Source: Helicobacter kayseriensis (GTDB lineage Bacteria > Campylobacterota > Campylobacteria > Campylobacterales > Helicobacteraceae). Taken from it: a stretch of 64,000 nucleotides of DNA. Position 1 is the stretch's first letter. Each line of letters starts with the position of its first letter. The position numbers and the translations under genes were made by a program. Below are positions 8,701 to 15,434 of the stretch, piece by piece. The notes beneath the pieces were generated by a model. That model worked only from the letters and a program-made list of their open reading frames with translations, did no database searches and was not told the DNA's origin. Location: the NCBI RefSeq assembly GCF_021300655.1, contig NZ_JAJTNB010000005.1, positions 1-64,000 on the forward strand, given 5' to 3'.

Positions 8701-9740
8701 AGTTGGGTATTTGGATTTTGCACATAGATTCCATATGCATTCCCCCCATCTCCCCCATTCCCTCCGTTTGCCCCATTCCCCCCATTCCCTCCACCTCCTC
8801 TATAGTCACTGTTGCTTGCGTGAGCCCATCCAGCATCTCCACCTTTTCCTCCATCACCCCCTCGACCTCCATTCCCCCCATTCCCTCCATCACCCCCTGT
8901 GATTGTTTGAAAGAGTTGTCCATTGACTCTGATAAGAGTAAATCCCCCGATTCCTTGAGCGTTCCCTCCATCACCCCCTCGACCTCCATTCCCCCCATCT
9001 CCTCCACCTCCTGCAATCCTGCCTTGTCCCCCATTCCCTCCAAGATTGGCTCCTCCCCCATTTCCACCATCACCCCCTCGACCTCCATCACCCCCTCGAC
9101 CTCCATCACCCCCATTTCCACCAGTAATATCTTGAGAAAACCCCCCTCTGATATTAAGAGTGCCTCTTACTCCTCGTGCAAGTTGACCTGTTTGTCCATC
9201 TGCTCCTACTCCCCCATCTGCTCCTCCCCCTCCAATTCCTCCTCTTCCTCCAGCAGAGTTAATATTTGTTCTTCCTCCATCACCCCCTCGACCTCCATCA
9301 CCCCCTCGACCTCCATTCCCTCCTTTACTTCCTGTAGCTCCTGTGACTTTTTGAGCAGATTGAGTGAAGCTAATGTCTGTTGGTCCAACAACGCCTTCTG
9401 AAGCAGAGTTGTAAGCATTTCCTCTTGAACCATTTGCTCCATTTGCACCTCTTGATCCATCATTTCCTTGACCACCATATGTTCCACTATAGCCATCAGA
9501 ACCTTTGGAACCTGTTGTTCCATTGTTTCCCGATGATCCATCTCCGATGTATTGACCTATCACATCGGCGGGCTGAGCTCCAGATAAACTCATCGCTAAA
9601 GTTGAAGCAATGATAGGAATGAAGAATGTTTTAGAAATTTTAGAATCAAAAAGAGAAGGGGTTTTTGGATCTGTAGTTTTGGGATTAGTTAGTTTCTTTC
9701 TCCCCCCCCCCCTAGATGGATTATTTAAAAGCTTTTTCAT
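2781..9740 (-). CDS. Giant phase-variable autotransporter with GGX glycine-rich passenger
   Basis: About 2319 residues from the ATG at 9740, chosen because AAGGAG sits 8 nt upstream. An in-frame ATG at 9779 has no ribosome site and overlaps a -10-like box. In order there is a 37-residue charged N-region encoded partly by an 11-G run, a signal peptide core (about 38-55), a glycine-rich region (about 64-408) of GGN/GGD/GGR triplets, and a long beta-helix passenger with many AYGIY/SYGLY rungs. The junction helix has the typical MGELRD...GFWTRVYNG sequence. A C-terminal autotransporter barrel (about 1960-2259) ends in LGVRVSF. About 60 charged residues rich in Glu, Lys and Gln follow the barrel, which is unusual because such barrels normally end with the aromatic residue. 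The protein should be exported by Sec and displayed at the surface. Its ligand is unknown. Confidence 0.92.
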   Translation of the reverse strand: MKKLLNNPSRGGGRKKLTNPKTTDPKTPSLFDSKISKTFFIPIIASTLAMSLSGAQPADVIGQYIGDGSSGNNGTTGSKGSDGYSGTYGGQGNDGSRGANGANGSRGNAYNSASEGVVGPTDISFTQSAQKVTGATGSKGGNGGRGGDGGRGGDGGRTNINSAGGRGGIGGGGADGGVGADGQTGQLARGVRGTLNIRGGFSQDITGGNGGDGGRGGDGGRGGDGGNGGGANLGGNGGQGRIAGGGGDGGNGGRGGDGGNAQGIGGFTLIRVNGQLFQTITGGDGGNGGNGGRGGDGGKGGDAGWAHASNSDYRGGGGNGGNGANGGNGGDGGNAYGIYVQNPNTQLFINGLIKQTIRAGNGGNHGNVGGGGYGGNAGLGWATDETFRQPGSAGSSGLNAGVQGNGGNAYGIYIEDGKSLTIQGNGEDKLTFESIFSGTGRNTRGWVFAINNQESGVLNINGVQIANGTPTQGLSNIFYSIYNGEQNSGNFSTGGGITTTLSRSGGVITGFAFSANTTVGQDGSGFGGGTKGLTQNISTSNNGKAYGLYAMSGTLSFSYKSGVTNTYNITGDGTSEISGVYVSGDQVRVNANNDGVLQINVGTDSLAKQASGFTFSSGNKSLQATWLIFKSNSIRGKSAYGIVLENNANATITNFGNLTLSSNSIKGTDLSALVHFEGKGSIRLEGTPNIVTNTVNGDHAYLFSLSSGASVGNIGFTLNNGAINGNSSAGMVYVRTGEKSNFSTQYTLQANAIKGSKVSGVVFETGSYFDAKNIAFAPDSINGTRESILFDFLGTSDGNLARESVVENGAFSQKNSIGGGNASAFTLENGANARIRNITISSGSIGGTGSSTVFHFKGGNQGLRVEGKASFAVGSDRTGEARGIAITESANIAIQSDQNNTLTFDLTSSNKTRGLWIDGGNKEVNLSGDINLVFKTLGSNEEDNYIYDNTGSKLTLKGSGSTSSAQIINAISVDNNIRSGFYNAQNGNYYINGTTTFENIYSADKKVSGIFAKDGKITYQIYKDLNFNKLSGTQSSGIIHEGGASTYNLQYASSKIIFNGAITQDGIANRGGENSFNLNSSSNITFVGEIGGSGIKNTGGTNSFTLANGGAKIIFEQKTQEAGISSSLNSQNTFFLGDNAQIQFKQGSAKNALYHAGDSNNTYRLNGSGSNISFDTVGANGISNANTSGENQFLLEGRDAKIAFTSIDQNGINSLENSKNIFTLSGENSNIAFETIKGRGIQSLGNSENIFNLTHKTAYIDLKNVGGDSGIYQASSKELKFAGSDNGSGYIQIRNLSRSSGNRYVIQLTETSKISFDKARLYYGEHAQFDTSNHRAGIYSNLTGSDITKFVKYKIGNAKISTNEIFDPENSLQARFRVQATEGNIYGIYLQNDMNSNSHVTFEKTKSGTDSILIIDTLQAKENTNAYGIYLSGKLNLTLDQAQIKNIRSSGTGNSYGLYVDNNSSITLNAKSIQTKDFGSNKNSFVLYTEEGSTIEFKNGAYFINGDTRNLKAGILTTENGIYHFGGQVIFDPIIAETGNAYGIHHAVQDGTYKIDSKGILLFRQIKSQNGESIGFGLGEGISSQDSFLSFQKGAKLIFENIEGKTAGGMALNGGTLTANHLIFANIAGEKTEYGIKGNGNDLTLNQKSLVYFGLNGQAKDSYAIASTALSGDQNVTVDNSALVFNFGNANAKIINETRFLNLTLKDGARLVFGTDGNPNKTIDLGVIHNLESIGQINANSVYGNTLDLTQATNNIIDLSASPIYHAQSGEVSMPDLGYAQKREYYKILTIGDQSRGTSKGISGNNLIFRLYADANSADKVMINKADLSNGNQTHYFQVNLANENMPRLVNRGFDNDIILIEVNDPYKSSVVFKGLNAKGSSFDSKDDRLVIQKGFSNFLVDIQNKEEGSYYQYYIPSGAKLIAKGLDGTYAKTAIQAYLSTYQVFTANFNSLNKRMGELRDSVGTEGFWTRVYNGQQHLDFATGSTVNYTSLQAGFDEKLSLKDAGAYFGVAFTYSFGKSDFNSVVERERAASVINSSMLNALDFALYASYIQDQEMGGFYSDSIVKISHIMNSLSTTGTEKYDVNSTGASFSQEFGYRAKLPLGFFIDPQAEIGYGYLGGKNFTQVYVDNNTQYTEKAKYTQDEIHLIRSRAGVNWGFDFKDFFEADSKANAKLYLGTYYVYDYIANGNISMDNMDIAKQRHIISTNPYESTGRFVMNIGTNVSFKDDTRLYFDFERSFGGKLTTEYQVNLGVRVSFGENISKRVAYEEEPKQVKWKMTPKFSEVSKTEENTKQENTTEEKITQENQNIQSSAQQAL
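8851..9315 (-). repeat. Dispersed and tandem 18-bp repeats encoding GGRGGD
   Basis: The 18-bp unit encoding Gly-Gly-Arg-Gly-Gly-Asp recurs about six times with nearly identical DNA, twice as adjacent pairs (around 9069-9110 and 9281-9315), inside the glycine-rich region of the autotransporter. Because the unit is a multiple of three, gain or loss of copies would change passenger length without breaking the frame. Near-identity at the DNA level, not only the protein level, suggests recent duplication or homogenisation. Confidence 0.8.
9702..9712 (-). repeat. Poly-G(11) contingency tract in the autotransporter start region
   Basis: Eleven consecutive C on the plus strand (G on the coding strand) cover codons 10-13 of the gene and encode the end of an Arg codon plus three Gly. 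With 11 G the frame is open. I translated the alternatives by hand. With 10 G a TAA follows after GGA GAA AGA AAC, and with 12 G a TAA follows after GAG AAA GAA ACT AAC. The bases CTAACTAA just downstream supply a stop in each off frame. This is the classic layout for slipped-strand phase variation in Helicobacter and Campylobacter. Confidence 0.88.
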
Positions 9741-9779
9741 AAGGGTATCTCCTTTATCAGTGTGTAAATAGGAACGCAT

Positions 9780-9785
9780 ATATTA
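9780..9785 (-). promoter_or_regulatory. Possible -10 box of the giant autotransporter gene
   Basis: TAATAT on the minus strand lies 40 nt upstream of the chosen ATG (9740), which would give a leader of about 30 nt ending in the AAGGAG site. No clear -35 box is seen, which is normal for Helicobacter sigma-70 promoters. The rest of the 355-bp gap up to htrA is AT-rich and holds no gene. Confidence 0.4.
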
Positions 9786-10055
9786 GTCAGATTTTGAAAG
9801 GGTGATCAGAATATTTTTAATAATATTTAGAATAACTTAAAATAAATATTTTGATTTAAAATCATCTAAATACAAATCTTTCGGTTTTCTGCGATTCTTA
9901 ATCAAGATTCTTAAAAAGACAGAATATTGATAGGTTTTAAAAATTGATAGAAGAATCTTTTTTTGAAATAATTTTTTTAAAACTAAGCCGTTTGAAAAGC
10001 TTTGTGGGCTGATTTGATATCTAAAGAGTTAAGATACTTGCAAGAAGCGATCTAG

Positions 10056-10082
10056 AGCTAGACTCCAAAATAGAGCCTAGCT
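10056..10082 (-). terminator. Stem-loop downstream of htrA
   Basis: On the minus strand, AGCTAGGCTC pairs with GAGTCTAGCT through a 7-nt loop (10 bp, one G-U), 14 nt after the htrA stop. There is no U-run behind it, so it may be a weak terminator or an RNA-stabilising hairpin. Confidence 0.4.
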
Positions 10083-10095
10083 GAAATTTGATCAT

Positions 10096-11520
10096 TTATT
10101 TGATAACAATTGTTTTGATTCCATTTTGACTATATACAAGAATACGTTTTGACTTGCCTTTGAATTTTTCTAGAGCTTTTTTATAGCTTGCTAAATCTTT
10201 GATCGTGATATTTTCGATTTGCCCGATAATATCTCCAGATCTCAAGCCTGATTCATAAGCCTTGCTTTCTTCGTTGACATTATTGACTAGCACCCCATCA
10301 ATATCTCTTGGGATTTGATTTCTTTGTCTGATTTGAGGAGAAAGCTCTTGAACACTAACACCATCCAAGCCTTGTGTTCCATTTGTTTCTTTTTTGTTTG
10401 CTTTACTAGAGCCTTTAGTATCTTTGCTTTCTGCTAAGGTCAGTGTAACTGTTTTTTCTTGTTTATCTCTTATGTAGGTGAGAGTAACTTTTTCATTTGG
10501 AGACATTGTTCCGATTAGATTTCTTAACTCTGCAGAACTTTTTATTGGGCGATCATTTACTTTTGTGATGAGATCCCATACCGCAAGTCCTGCTTTTTTT
10601 GCTGGAGAATCTGCCTCAAGGCTGATGATCACTGCTCCTTCGTGGTTGCCATAAGTATCTCGTAGATCAGTGCTTACATCTTGGATCCCTACGCCCAAAT
10701 ATCCTCGGCGGATAGTTCCATTTTCAATTAGCTGTTTAGCGATGCGTTTGACCATTTCTGAGGGGATTGCAAAGCCTATACCTTGGTTTCCTCCACTTTT
10801 TGAGATGATGGCTGTGTTGATGCCAATGAGGGCTCCTCGGCTATCAACAAGTGCTCCTCCGGAGTTTCCTGGGTTGATGGAGGCATCTGTTTGGATGAAG
10901 TTTTCATAATCATTGATTCCGATACCATTTTTGTTGAGTGCAGAAACAATGCCTTGAGTGATGGTCTCACCTACACCAAATGGATTCCCAATCGCAAAGA
11001 CAAGATCGCCAACTTTGACAAGTGAGCTATCCGCAAATTTGACTGCGGGAAGATTTTTTTCTTCAATCTTGATGACTGCAAGATCAGTTCGAGAATCTGT
11101 GCCGATGACTTTGGCTTGATATTCTTTGTTGCTTCCCGGTAAAGAGACGATGACTTTATCTGCCCCATCGATCACATGGTTATTGGTGATGATATATCCA
11201 TCATTGGAAATAATCACCCCACTACCCAAAGAGCGCTCTACTTTTTCTCTAGGGATTTGATTGTAAAAATCTCCAAAAAATTGTTGGAAGAAGGGGTCAT
11301 TAAACATTGGGTGATTGCTCATTTGATTTTTGATCTTCTTTTGTGTCGAGATATTGACAACGACTTTTGAAGCCTCTTCGATTGAAGAATTAAAAGAATA
11401 AACCTTTGTTTGTCCTATATCTGGAAAAACTCTTTCTTGCACGCTTGGCATTTCTTGCACATCAAATCCAAGCAATAGGCTGACGCTTAGTGCAATGGGA
11501 ATAAAAACTTTATGTTTCAT
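10096..11520 (-). CDS. htrA: Periplasmic serine protease/chaperone HtrA (DegP/DegQ family)
   Basis: 474 residues with a signal peptide (residues 1 to about 18), a trypsin-like protease domain and two C-terminal PDZ domains (about 265-365 and 385-474). The catalytic triad is visible: His115 (NNHVIDGAD), Asp146 (SRTDLAVI) and Ser220 (GNSGGAL). The family degrades or refolds damaged exported proteins, and in Helicobacter it is also secreted and cleaves host E-cadherin. AAGGAG lies upstream of the ATG. It follows trpS on the same strand after a hairpin, so it probably has its own promoter. Length and domain order are normal for the family. Confidence 0.97.
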   Translation of the reverse strand: MKHKVFIPIALSVSLLLGFDVQEMPSVQERVFPDIGQTKVYSFNSSIEEASKVVVNISTQKKIKNQMSNHPMFNDPFFQQFFGDFYNQIPREKVERSLGSGVIISNDGYIITNNHVIDGADKVIVSLPGSNKEYQAKVIGTDSRTDLAVIKIEEKNLPAVKFADSSLVKVGDLVFAIGNPFGVGETITQGIVSALNKNGIGINDYENFIQTDASINPGNSGGALVDSRGALIGINTAIISKSGGNQGIGFAIPSEMVKRIAKQLIENGTIRRGYLGVGIQDVSTDLRDTYGNHEGAVIISLEADSPAKKAGLAVWDLITKVNDRPIKSSAELRNLIGTMSPNEKVTLTYIRDKQEKTVTLTLAESKDTKGSSKANKKETNGTQGLDGVSVQELSPQIRQRNQIPRDIDGVLVNNVNEESKAYESGLRSGDIIGQIENITIKDLASYKKALEKFKGKSKRILVYSQNGIKTIVIK

Positions 11521-11550
11521 AAAAACTCCTTGTTAGTTTGAAAGCTGATT

Positions 11551-11564
11551 TTTGAATATTCAAA
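11551..11564. promoter_or_regulatory. 14-bp perfect palindrome upstream of htrA
   Basis: TTTGAATATTCAAA is its own reverse complement and is centred about 37 bp upstream of the htrA ATG, where an operator for a dimeric regulator could sit. The regulator is not identifiable from the sequence. Confidence 0.35.
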
Positions 11565-11590
11565 GCTTAATCTGAAACTGTAAATGTTTT

Positions 11591-11624
11591 TAGAATGGTT
11601 TTTAAATCAATAGAAACCATTCTA
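11591..11624 (-). terminator. Stem-loop at the end of trpS
   Basis: An 11-bp perfect stem (TAGAATGGTTT with AAACCATTCTA, 12-nt loop) begins in the trpS stop codon. The following minus-strand bases are AAAACATTTAC, so the U-tract is poor. A terminator or 3-prime stabiliser separating trpS from htrA is the likely role. Confidence 0.5.
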
Positions 11625-12605
11625 AATAAGGCCGACAAGTTCTTTTGCCTTTTTGTAGGTGCTTTCTGCAATAGGTTGAACTTTCTCTCTTCCTTGATTG
11701 AGGACTTCTGCAAGATAATCTATCTGATGACGGATCTTAAGATACTCTTCTTGAATGGGGGAGAGAGTGGAGATAATCGCCTCAGCAATCCTTTTTTTCA
11801 AGACACCATATCCTTGATCGATAAATTCTGTTTCTATTTCCTCTCTTGATTTTTGCGTAAAAAGCTCATAGATGCATAAAAGGTTATACACTCCCTTGCG
11901 ATCTGGATCAAATACGATTGATGAATGCGAGTCTGTGGTCGCTTTTTTGATTTTTTGTTCGATCTCTTTTGGGGTATCAAGAAGAAAGATTGCGTGGTTT
12001 TGGGCTGTGCTTGATTTGCTCATCTTGCTTGTAGGATCATCAAGACCCATGATTCTAGCTCCACTTTTGGCAATTAGGGGTTCTGGGATCTTAAAGCACT
12101 CTCCAAAGTCACGATTAAATCGTTGTGCGACATTGCGTGTAAGTTCAAGATGTTGTTTTTGATCTTCGCCAACTGGGACAAGATCTGTTTGATAGAGTAA
12201 GATATCGCTTGCCATTAGAGCAGGATAATCAAAAAGTCCGACATTGATATTTTTGGGATTTTTTTGAGCTTTGTCCTTAAATTGGGTCATACGCTCCATT
12301 TCTCCCATAGGAATATTGCAATTTAAAATCCAAGAAAGAGCAGGGTGAGTATCAATTTCACTTTGGATAAAAAGGCTAGAGTGTTTAGGATCAATACCGC
12401 AGGCCAAGAGGATAGCGACCATATCATAAGTTTGCTCTCTAAGAAGATAGGGATCTTGTTTGGTAGTGATGGCGTGCGAATTGACCACACAAAAGATGCT
12501 GTCATATTTTTCTTGTAGATAAACCCAATTTTTGACAGCTCCAAGATAGTTTCCAATTGTGATTTTTCCTGTGGGTTGAATCCCTGAAAAGACTCTTTGT
12601 TTCAT
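11622..12605 (-). CDS. trpS: Tryptophan--tRNA ligase
   Basis: 327 residues, the normal size for bacterial TrpRS. The class I signatures are present: the HIGH-like TIGNYLG near residue 17, preceded by the typical SGIQPTGKI, and the KMSKS loop as SKMSKSS. The enzyme charges tRNA(Trp) in the cytoplasm. Its start overlaps the stop of the upstream bioC by 4 nt, so the two are probably co-transcribed. Confidence 0.98.
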   Translation of the reverse strand: MKQRVFSGIQPTGKITIGNYLGAVKNWVYLQEKYDSIFCVVNSHAITTKQDPYLLREQTYDMVAILLACGIDPKHSSLFIQSEIDTHPALSWILNCNIPMGEMERMTQFKDKAQKNPKNINVGLFDYPALMASDILLYQTDLVPVGEDQKQHLELTRNVAQRFNRDFGECFKIPEPLIAKSGARIMGLDDPTSKMSKSSTAQNHAIFLLDTPKEIEQKIKKATTDSHSSIVFDPDRKGVYNLLCIYELFTQKSREEIETEFIDQGYGVLKKRIAEAIISTLSPIQEEYLKIRHQIDYLAEVLNQGREKVQPIAESTYKKAKELVGLI

Positions 12606-13324
12606 ACTGCTCCTTTGGTTTGTTTGGGCTGACCGATAAAGATCAAGCTCTCATATTCTAGGTCCCCTGTGTATTCCAAGATCTTTTTGGCTTGTTTATA
12701 TTTTAAGACACCACCCCCCATAATTCCCGTATTGCGAAGATGAAGGATGAGATCTTTGTTGGTTGAAAAAGTGAGAATCTTATGTGCTATCTCAATTTCA
12801 CCTTCAAAAAAATCTAAAAGTAATTTTTGCATATTTTCTTTTGTGGGTAGGGGGGATTTGGAATCTAAAAATGAATGAAAGCTCTTGAGTGTATTGGCAG
12901 TCATTATGCTGAGTGCGATCTTGCTAGATGTGTGTTGGGAGATAAGACCAAGAGTGTGCTTAAGAGATGTAGCCCATTGGAGCGATGAACTTGAAAAAAT
13001 CAGATGGGGGGAAGAGATCTGCTCTAAGCAAATATTAAAATCTTGGCATATAAGAGAGACTTTGTTTTGTATGGCGGAGGGAGGATTAAAAACTTTGAGC
13101 ATATTTTCAGAGAGATCGCATCCTATAAAATGATCAAATGCAATGTGATGATCTTGAAAGGCTTGGAGAGATGCTCCCGTCCCGCACCCTAGATCTAAGA
13201 TGTCTTTAAAATTTTTACCCCATTTTTGGACTAAACGATCTATAAGCAATTGAAGAAAAAATTTTTGCACTTCGCAAGAAGCAGAATAAGAAGAGGCTTC
13301 GGAGTCAAAAGAAAATAAACGCAA
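12602..13324 (-). CDS. bioC: Malonyl-ACP O-methyltransferase BioC (SAM-dependent)
   Basis: 240 residues of class I methyltransferase fold. The SAM motif I is [10 protein letters not shown] (about 43-52), motif II is [10 protein letters not shown], and the BioC-like SSSSLQWA follows. BioC methylates malonyl-ACP (or -CoA) so that the fatty-acid machinery can build the pimeloyl chain of biotin. The matching demethylating esterase of Helicobacter, BioV, is also in this window at 61307-61828, which supports the call. The start is TTG with only a weak upstream AAGG, so the exact N-terminus is uncertain. Confidence 0.85.
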   Translation of the reverse strand: MRLFSFDSEASSYSASCEVQKFFLQLLIDRLVQKWGKNFKDILDLGCGTGASLQAFQDHHIAFDHFIGCDLSENMLKVFNPPSAIQNKVSLICQDFNICLEQISSPHLIFSSSSLQWATSLKHTLGLISQHTSSKIALSIMTANTLKSFHSFLDSKSPLPTKENMQKLLLDFFEGEIEIAHKILTFSTNKDLILHLRNTGIMGGGVLKYKQAKKILEYTGDLEYESLIFIGQPKQTKGAV

Positions 13325-13421
13325 GCTTAACCCTTGAGATAAGGTGGGATTTTCTGAATTATTATAGTCTAAAGTTTTGGTAAAATCACCCCATCAAACC
13401 CCAATTCTTAAGGATTCTGCA

Positions 13422-13733
13422 ATGATTTCATTTCTTTTTATCACTCAAATTGTTTTGACAATTTTTATCGTCGTGCTTGTTTTGCTTCAAAAGAGTTCTG
13501 GAGGAGGGCTTGTAAATTATAGTGGAAGCAATGAAAGTGTGTTTGGAGCAAAGGGGGCTGCTGGATTTTTGACCAAACTCACCCTCTTTTTTGGGGCTCT
13601 ATTTTTGGCCAATACAATTGCCTTAAGCTATTTGTATGTCAAGCAAACGCAAACAAGCTTGATGGATTCCATTCCTCAGTCTACACAAAGCACAGAGGCT
13701 CCATCTGCCCCTTTAGCGCCAACAATTCAATAA
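13422..13733 (+). CDS. secG: Protein translocase subunit SecG
   Basis: 103 residues from the ATG at 13422 (AAGGA upstream; the longer frame from 13377 adds an unlikely polar leader). Two transmembrane segments (about 4-24 and 50-70) flank the conserved [11 protein letters not shown] loop. SecG assists SecYE during preprotein export. The C-terminal tail is rich in Ser, Thr and Pro. It opens a secG-frr-pyrE-RDD cluster with short gaps. Confidence 0.95.
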   Translation: MISFLFITQIVLTIFIVVLVLLQKSSGGGLVNYSGSNESVFGAKGAAGFLTKLTLFFGALFLANTIALSYLYVKQTQTSLMDSIPQSTQSTEAPSAPLAPTIQ

Positions 13734-13747
13734 CAAAAAGGAAAGAT

Positions 13748-14305
13748 ATGTTAAATGCCATTTATCAGCAAACTCAAACTTCAATGACTAAAACAATCGA
13801 ATCTCTTAAGAGGGATTTTGCAACATTGAGAAGCGGAAAGGTGTCGATTGCGATTTTGGACAATATCCGTGTTGATTATTATGGAACTCCCACCCCGCTT
13901 AATCAAATTGGATCAGTGATCGCAACAGATGCGACGACGATTGTGATCACTCCATGGGAAAAGACACTGATTAAAGATGTAGAAAAAGCTATTCAAGAAG
14001 CAAATATCGGTGTCAATCCCAATAGTGATAGCGAAAGTATCAAGCTCTTTTTCCCTCCTATGACACAAGAACAAAGAAAAGAAGTAGCAAAAGATGCCAA
14101 AGCAATGGGAGAGAAAGCAAAAGTTGGAATTCGCAATGTGCGACAAGATAGCAATAATGCGATTAAGAAACTTGAAAAAGACAAAGAAATCACAGAAGAT
14201 ATGAGCAAAAAAGGGCAAGATGAGATTCAAAAGTTTACAGATGAGTTTGTCAAAAAAATTGAAGAGATGGTGAAGCATAAAGAAGAAGAGGTGATGAAGA
14301 TTTAG
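13748..14305 (+). CDS. frr: Ribosome recycling factor
   Basis: 185 residues, exactly the family size, with the expected [20 protein letters not shown] opening region and the [10 protein letters not shown] segment of the three-helix domain. With EF-G it splits the post-termination ribosome. It sits 14 nt after secG and 14 nt before pyrE in one transcription unit. Confidence 0.98.
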   Translation: MLNAIYQQTQTSMTKTIESLKRDFATLRSGKVSIAILDNIRVDYYGTPTPLNQIGSVIATDATTIVITPWEKTLIKDVEKAIQEANIGVNPNSDSESIKLFFPPMTQEQRKEVAKDAKAMGEKAKVGIRNVRQDSNNAIKKLEKDKEITEDMSKKGQDEIQKFTDEFVKKIEEMVKHKEEEVMKI

Positions 14306-14319
14306 CGCAAGGAGAAAAA

Positions 14320-14946
14320 ATGCAAGGAAAAGAGATGAATGTAAAACAATATTATCTTGATGCAAATGCATTATTGGAAGGACATTTCCTTTTGAGTAGT
14401 GGGAAACATTCCCCTTTTTATTTGCAATCAGCAAGAGTGTTGGAAAATCCAAAAGTTGCTCAAGAGCTTGCAGAATCTCTTGCATTACAAATTAAAGATT
14501 TTGGTTTGGAAGTGGATTGTATTTGCTCTCCTGCTTTGGGAGGGATTTTGGCAGGATATGAACTTGCTAGAGCTTTGGGGGTGCGATTTATTTTTACAGA
14601 GCGTGTTGAGGGGAAGATGACTTTGAGGCGTGGATTTGAGATCAGCCCCAATGAAAAGATTCTAATTTGTGAAGATATTATTACAACTGGTGGATCTGCA
14701 TTGGAATCTGCAAGTTGTGTAGAGGAATTGGGCGCTTGCATTGTTGGGTTTGCAGGGCTTGCCAATCGTGGATTTTGCAAAAGAGTAGGTTCAAAGCTTG
14801 AGGCCAAACCCGAAGGAAAGCTCCCTTCCAATCTCCCTCTTTTTGCTTTGGATGATTTTGTGTTTGAAATTTTTGCTCCAGAGGATTGTCCTTTGTGTCA
14901 AGAAGGAAAGCTCCCTGCTATCAAACCAGGAAGTAGGGGAAATTGA
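14320..14946 (+). CDS. pyrE: Orotate phosphoribosyltransferase
   Basis: 208 residues of type I phosphoribosyltransferase. The PRPP-binding motif [10 protein letters not shown] is at about residues 113-122, and the substrate loop with [14 protein letters not shown] precedes it. It makes OMP from orotate and PRPP in pyrimidine synthesis. The ATG at 14320 has AAGGAG 6 nt upstream; an alternative in-frame ATG lies 5 codons later. Its stop overlaps the start of the RDD gene. Confidence 0.96.
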   Translation: MQGKEMNVKQYYLDANALLEGHFLLSSGKHSPFYLQSARVLENPKVAQELAESLALQIKDFGLEVDCICSPALGGILAGYELARALGVRFIFTERVEGKMTLRRGFEISPNEKILICEDIITTGGSALESASCVEELGACIVGFAGLANRGFCKRVGSKLEAKPEGKLPSNLPLFALDDFVFEIFAPEDCPLCQEGKLPAIKPGSRGN

Positions 14947-15419
14947 CAAAAAAACATAAACATCTTAAAAAAAGCACAAGAGGTGTTGAGCAAAAGAAAG
15001 CAATGCCTCAGCGAGCATTCTTTCTTAAACGCTTTAAGGCACTTGTGATTGATTTGTTTATGATTTATACACCTATTTTGTATGTGATGACTTATGTGAT
15101 TTTGGGAAACAAAGAAGCATTCCAATCAAATCAATGGGCGATTTTTGGCTGTGTTTTGCTTTATGGCGTGATTGATTCTCTTTTTTGTTGTATTTCTGGA
15201 CAAACTCCTGGAATGCGTGCTCAAGGGTTGGTGCTACAAAATCGACAGGGTCAATTTCCCTCATTTTTTTTGAATCTATTGCGTTTTTTTGTATGGCTTT
15301 TGAGTTTGGGGTTGGTGTTTGGCTTTGTATTTCCTTTTTTTAGAAAGGATCGCAAAAGTTTTCATGACTTGGTTTTTTCCACACAGCTTGAAGAGAAGAA
15401 TTGTGAGAGAAGGGTTTAG
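14943..15419 (+). CDS. RDD family membrane protein
   Basis: 158 residues starting at a TTG that overlaps the pyrE stop (ATTGA). The N-terminus is basic. The RDD signature region ([14 protein letters not shown]) is followed by three predicted membrane helices and ends in the usual [13 protein letters not shown] motif. RDD proteins are integral membrane proteins of mostly unknown function, with some proposed in transport. Co-transcription with pyrE is likely from the overlap but does not reveal the role. Confidence 0.85.
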   Translation: MTKKHKHLKKSTRGVEQKKAMPQRAFFLKRFKALVIDLFMIYTPILYVMTYVILGNKEAFQSNQWAIFGCVLLYGVIDSLFCCISGQTPGMRAQGLVLQNRQGQFPSFFLNLLRFFVWLLSLGLVFGFVFPFFRKDRKSFHDLVFSTQLEEKNCERRV

Positions 15420-15420
15420 T

Positions 15421-15429
15421 CCCCCCCCC
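15421..15429. repeat. Poly-C(9) tract between convergent genes
   Basis: Nine C lie one base after the RDD stop and six bases beyond the stop of the convergent outer-membrane protein gene. Length changes would not alter either coding frame, so any effect would be on 3-prime ends only. Confidence 0.7.
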
Positions 15430-15434
15430 TGTTT

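Noticed and set aside
8851-9315. Regularly repeated 18-bp units resembling a CRISPR array
   Set aside because: The units are in-frame coding repeats, some directly adjacent, with no unique spacers of constant length and no cas genes nearby.
8646-9401. Long plus-strand open frame rich in Ser, Pro and Ile opposite the glycine-rich region
   Set aside because: It is the mirror of the GGX repeats (SITPSTSIPP). It has no ribosome site and no family resemblance, and repetitive GC-rich DNA stays open in several frames.
9741-9779. Thirteen extra N-terminal codons for the giant autotransporter
   Set aside because: The upstream ATG lacks a ribosome site and sits next to the likely -10 box, whereas the ATG at 9740 has AAGGAG at good spacing.
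13913-14485. 190-codon minus-strand frame over frr and pyrE
   Set aside because: It is antisense to two fully conserved genes, with a low-complexity Phe/Leu/His composition and no start signal.
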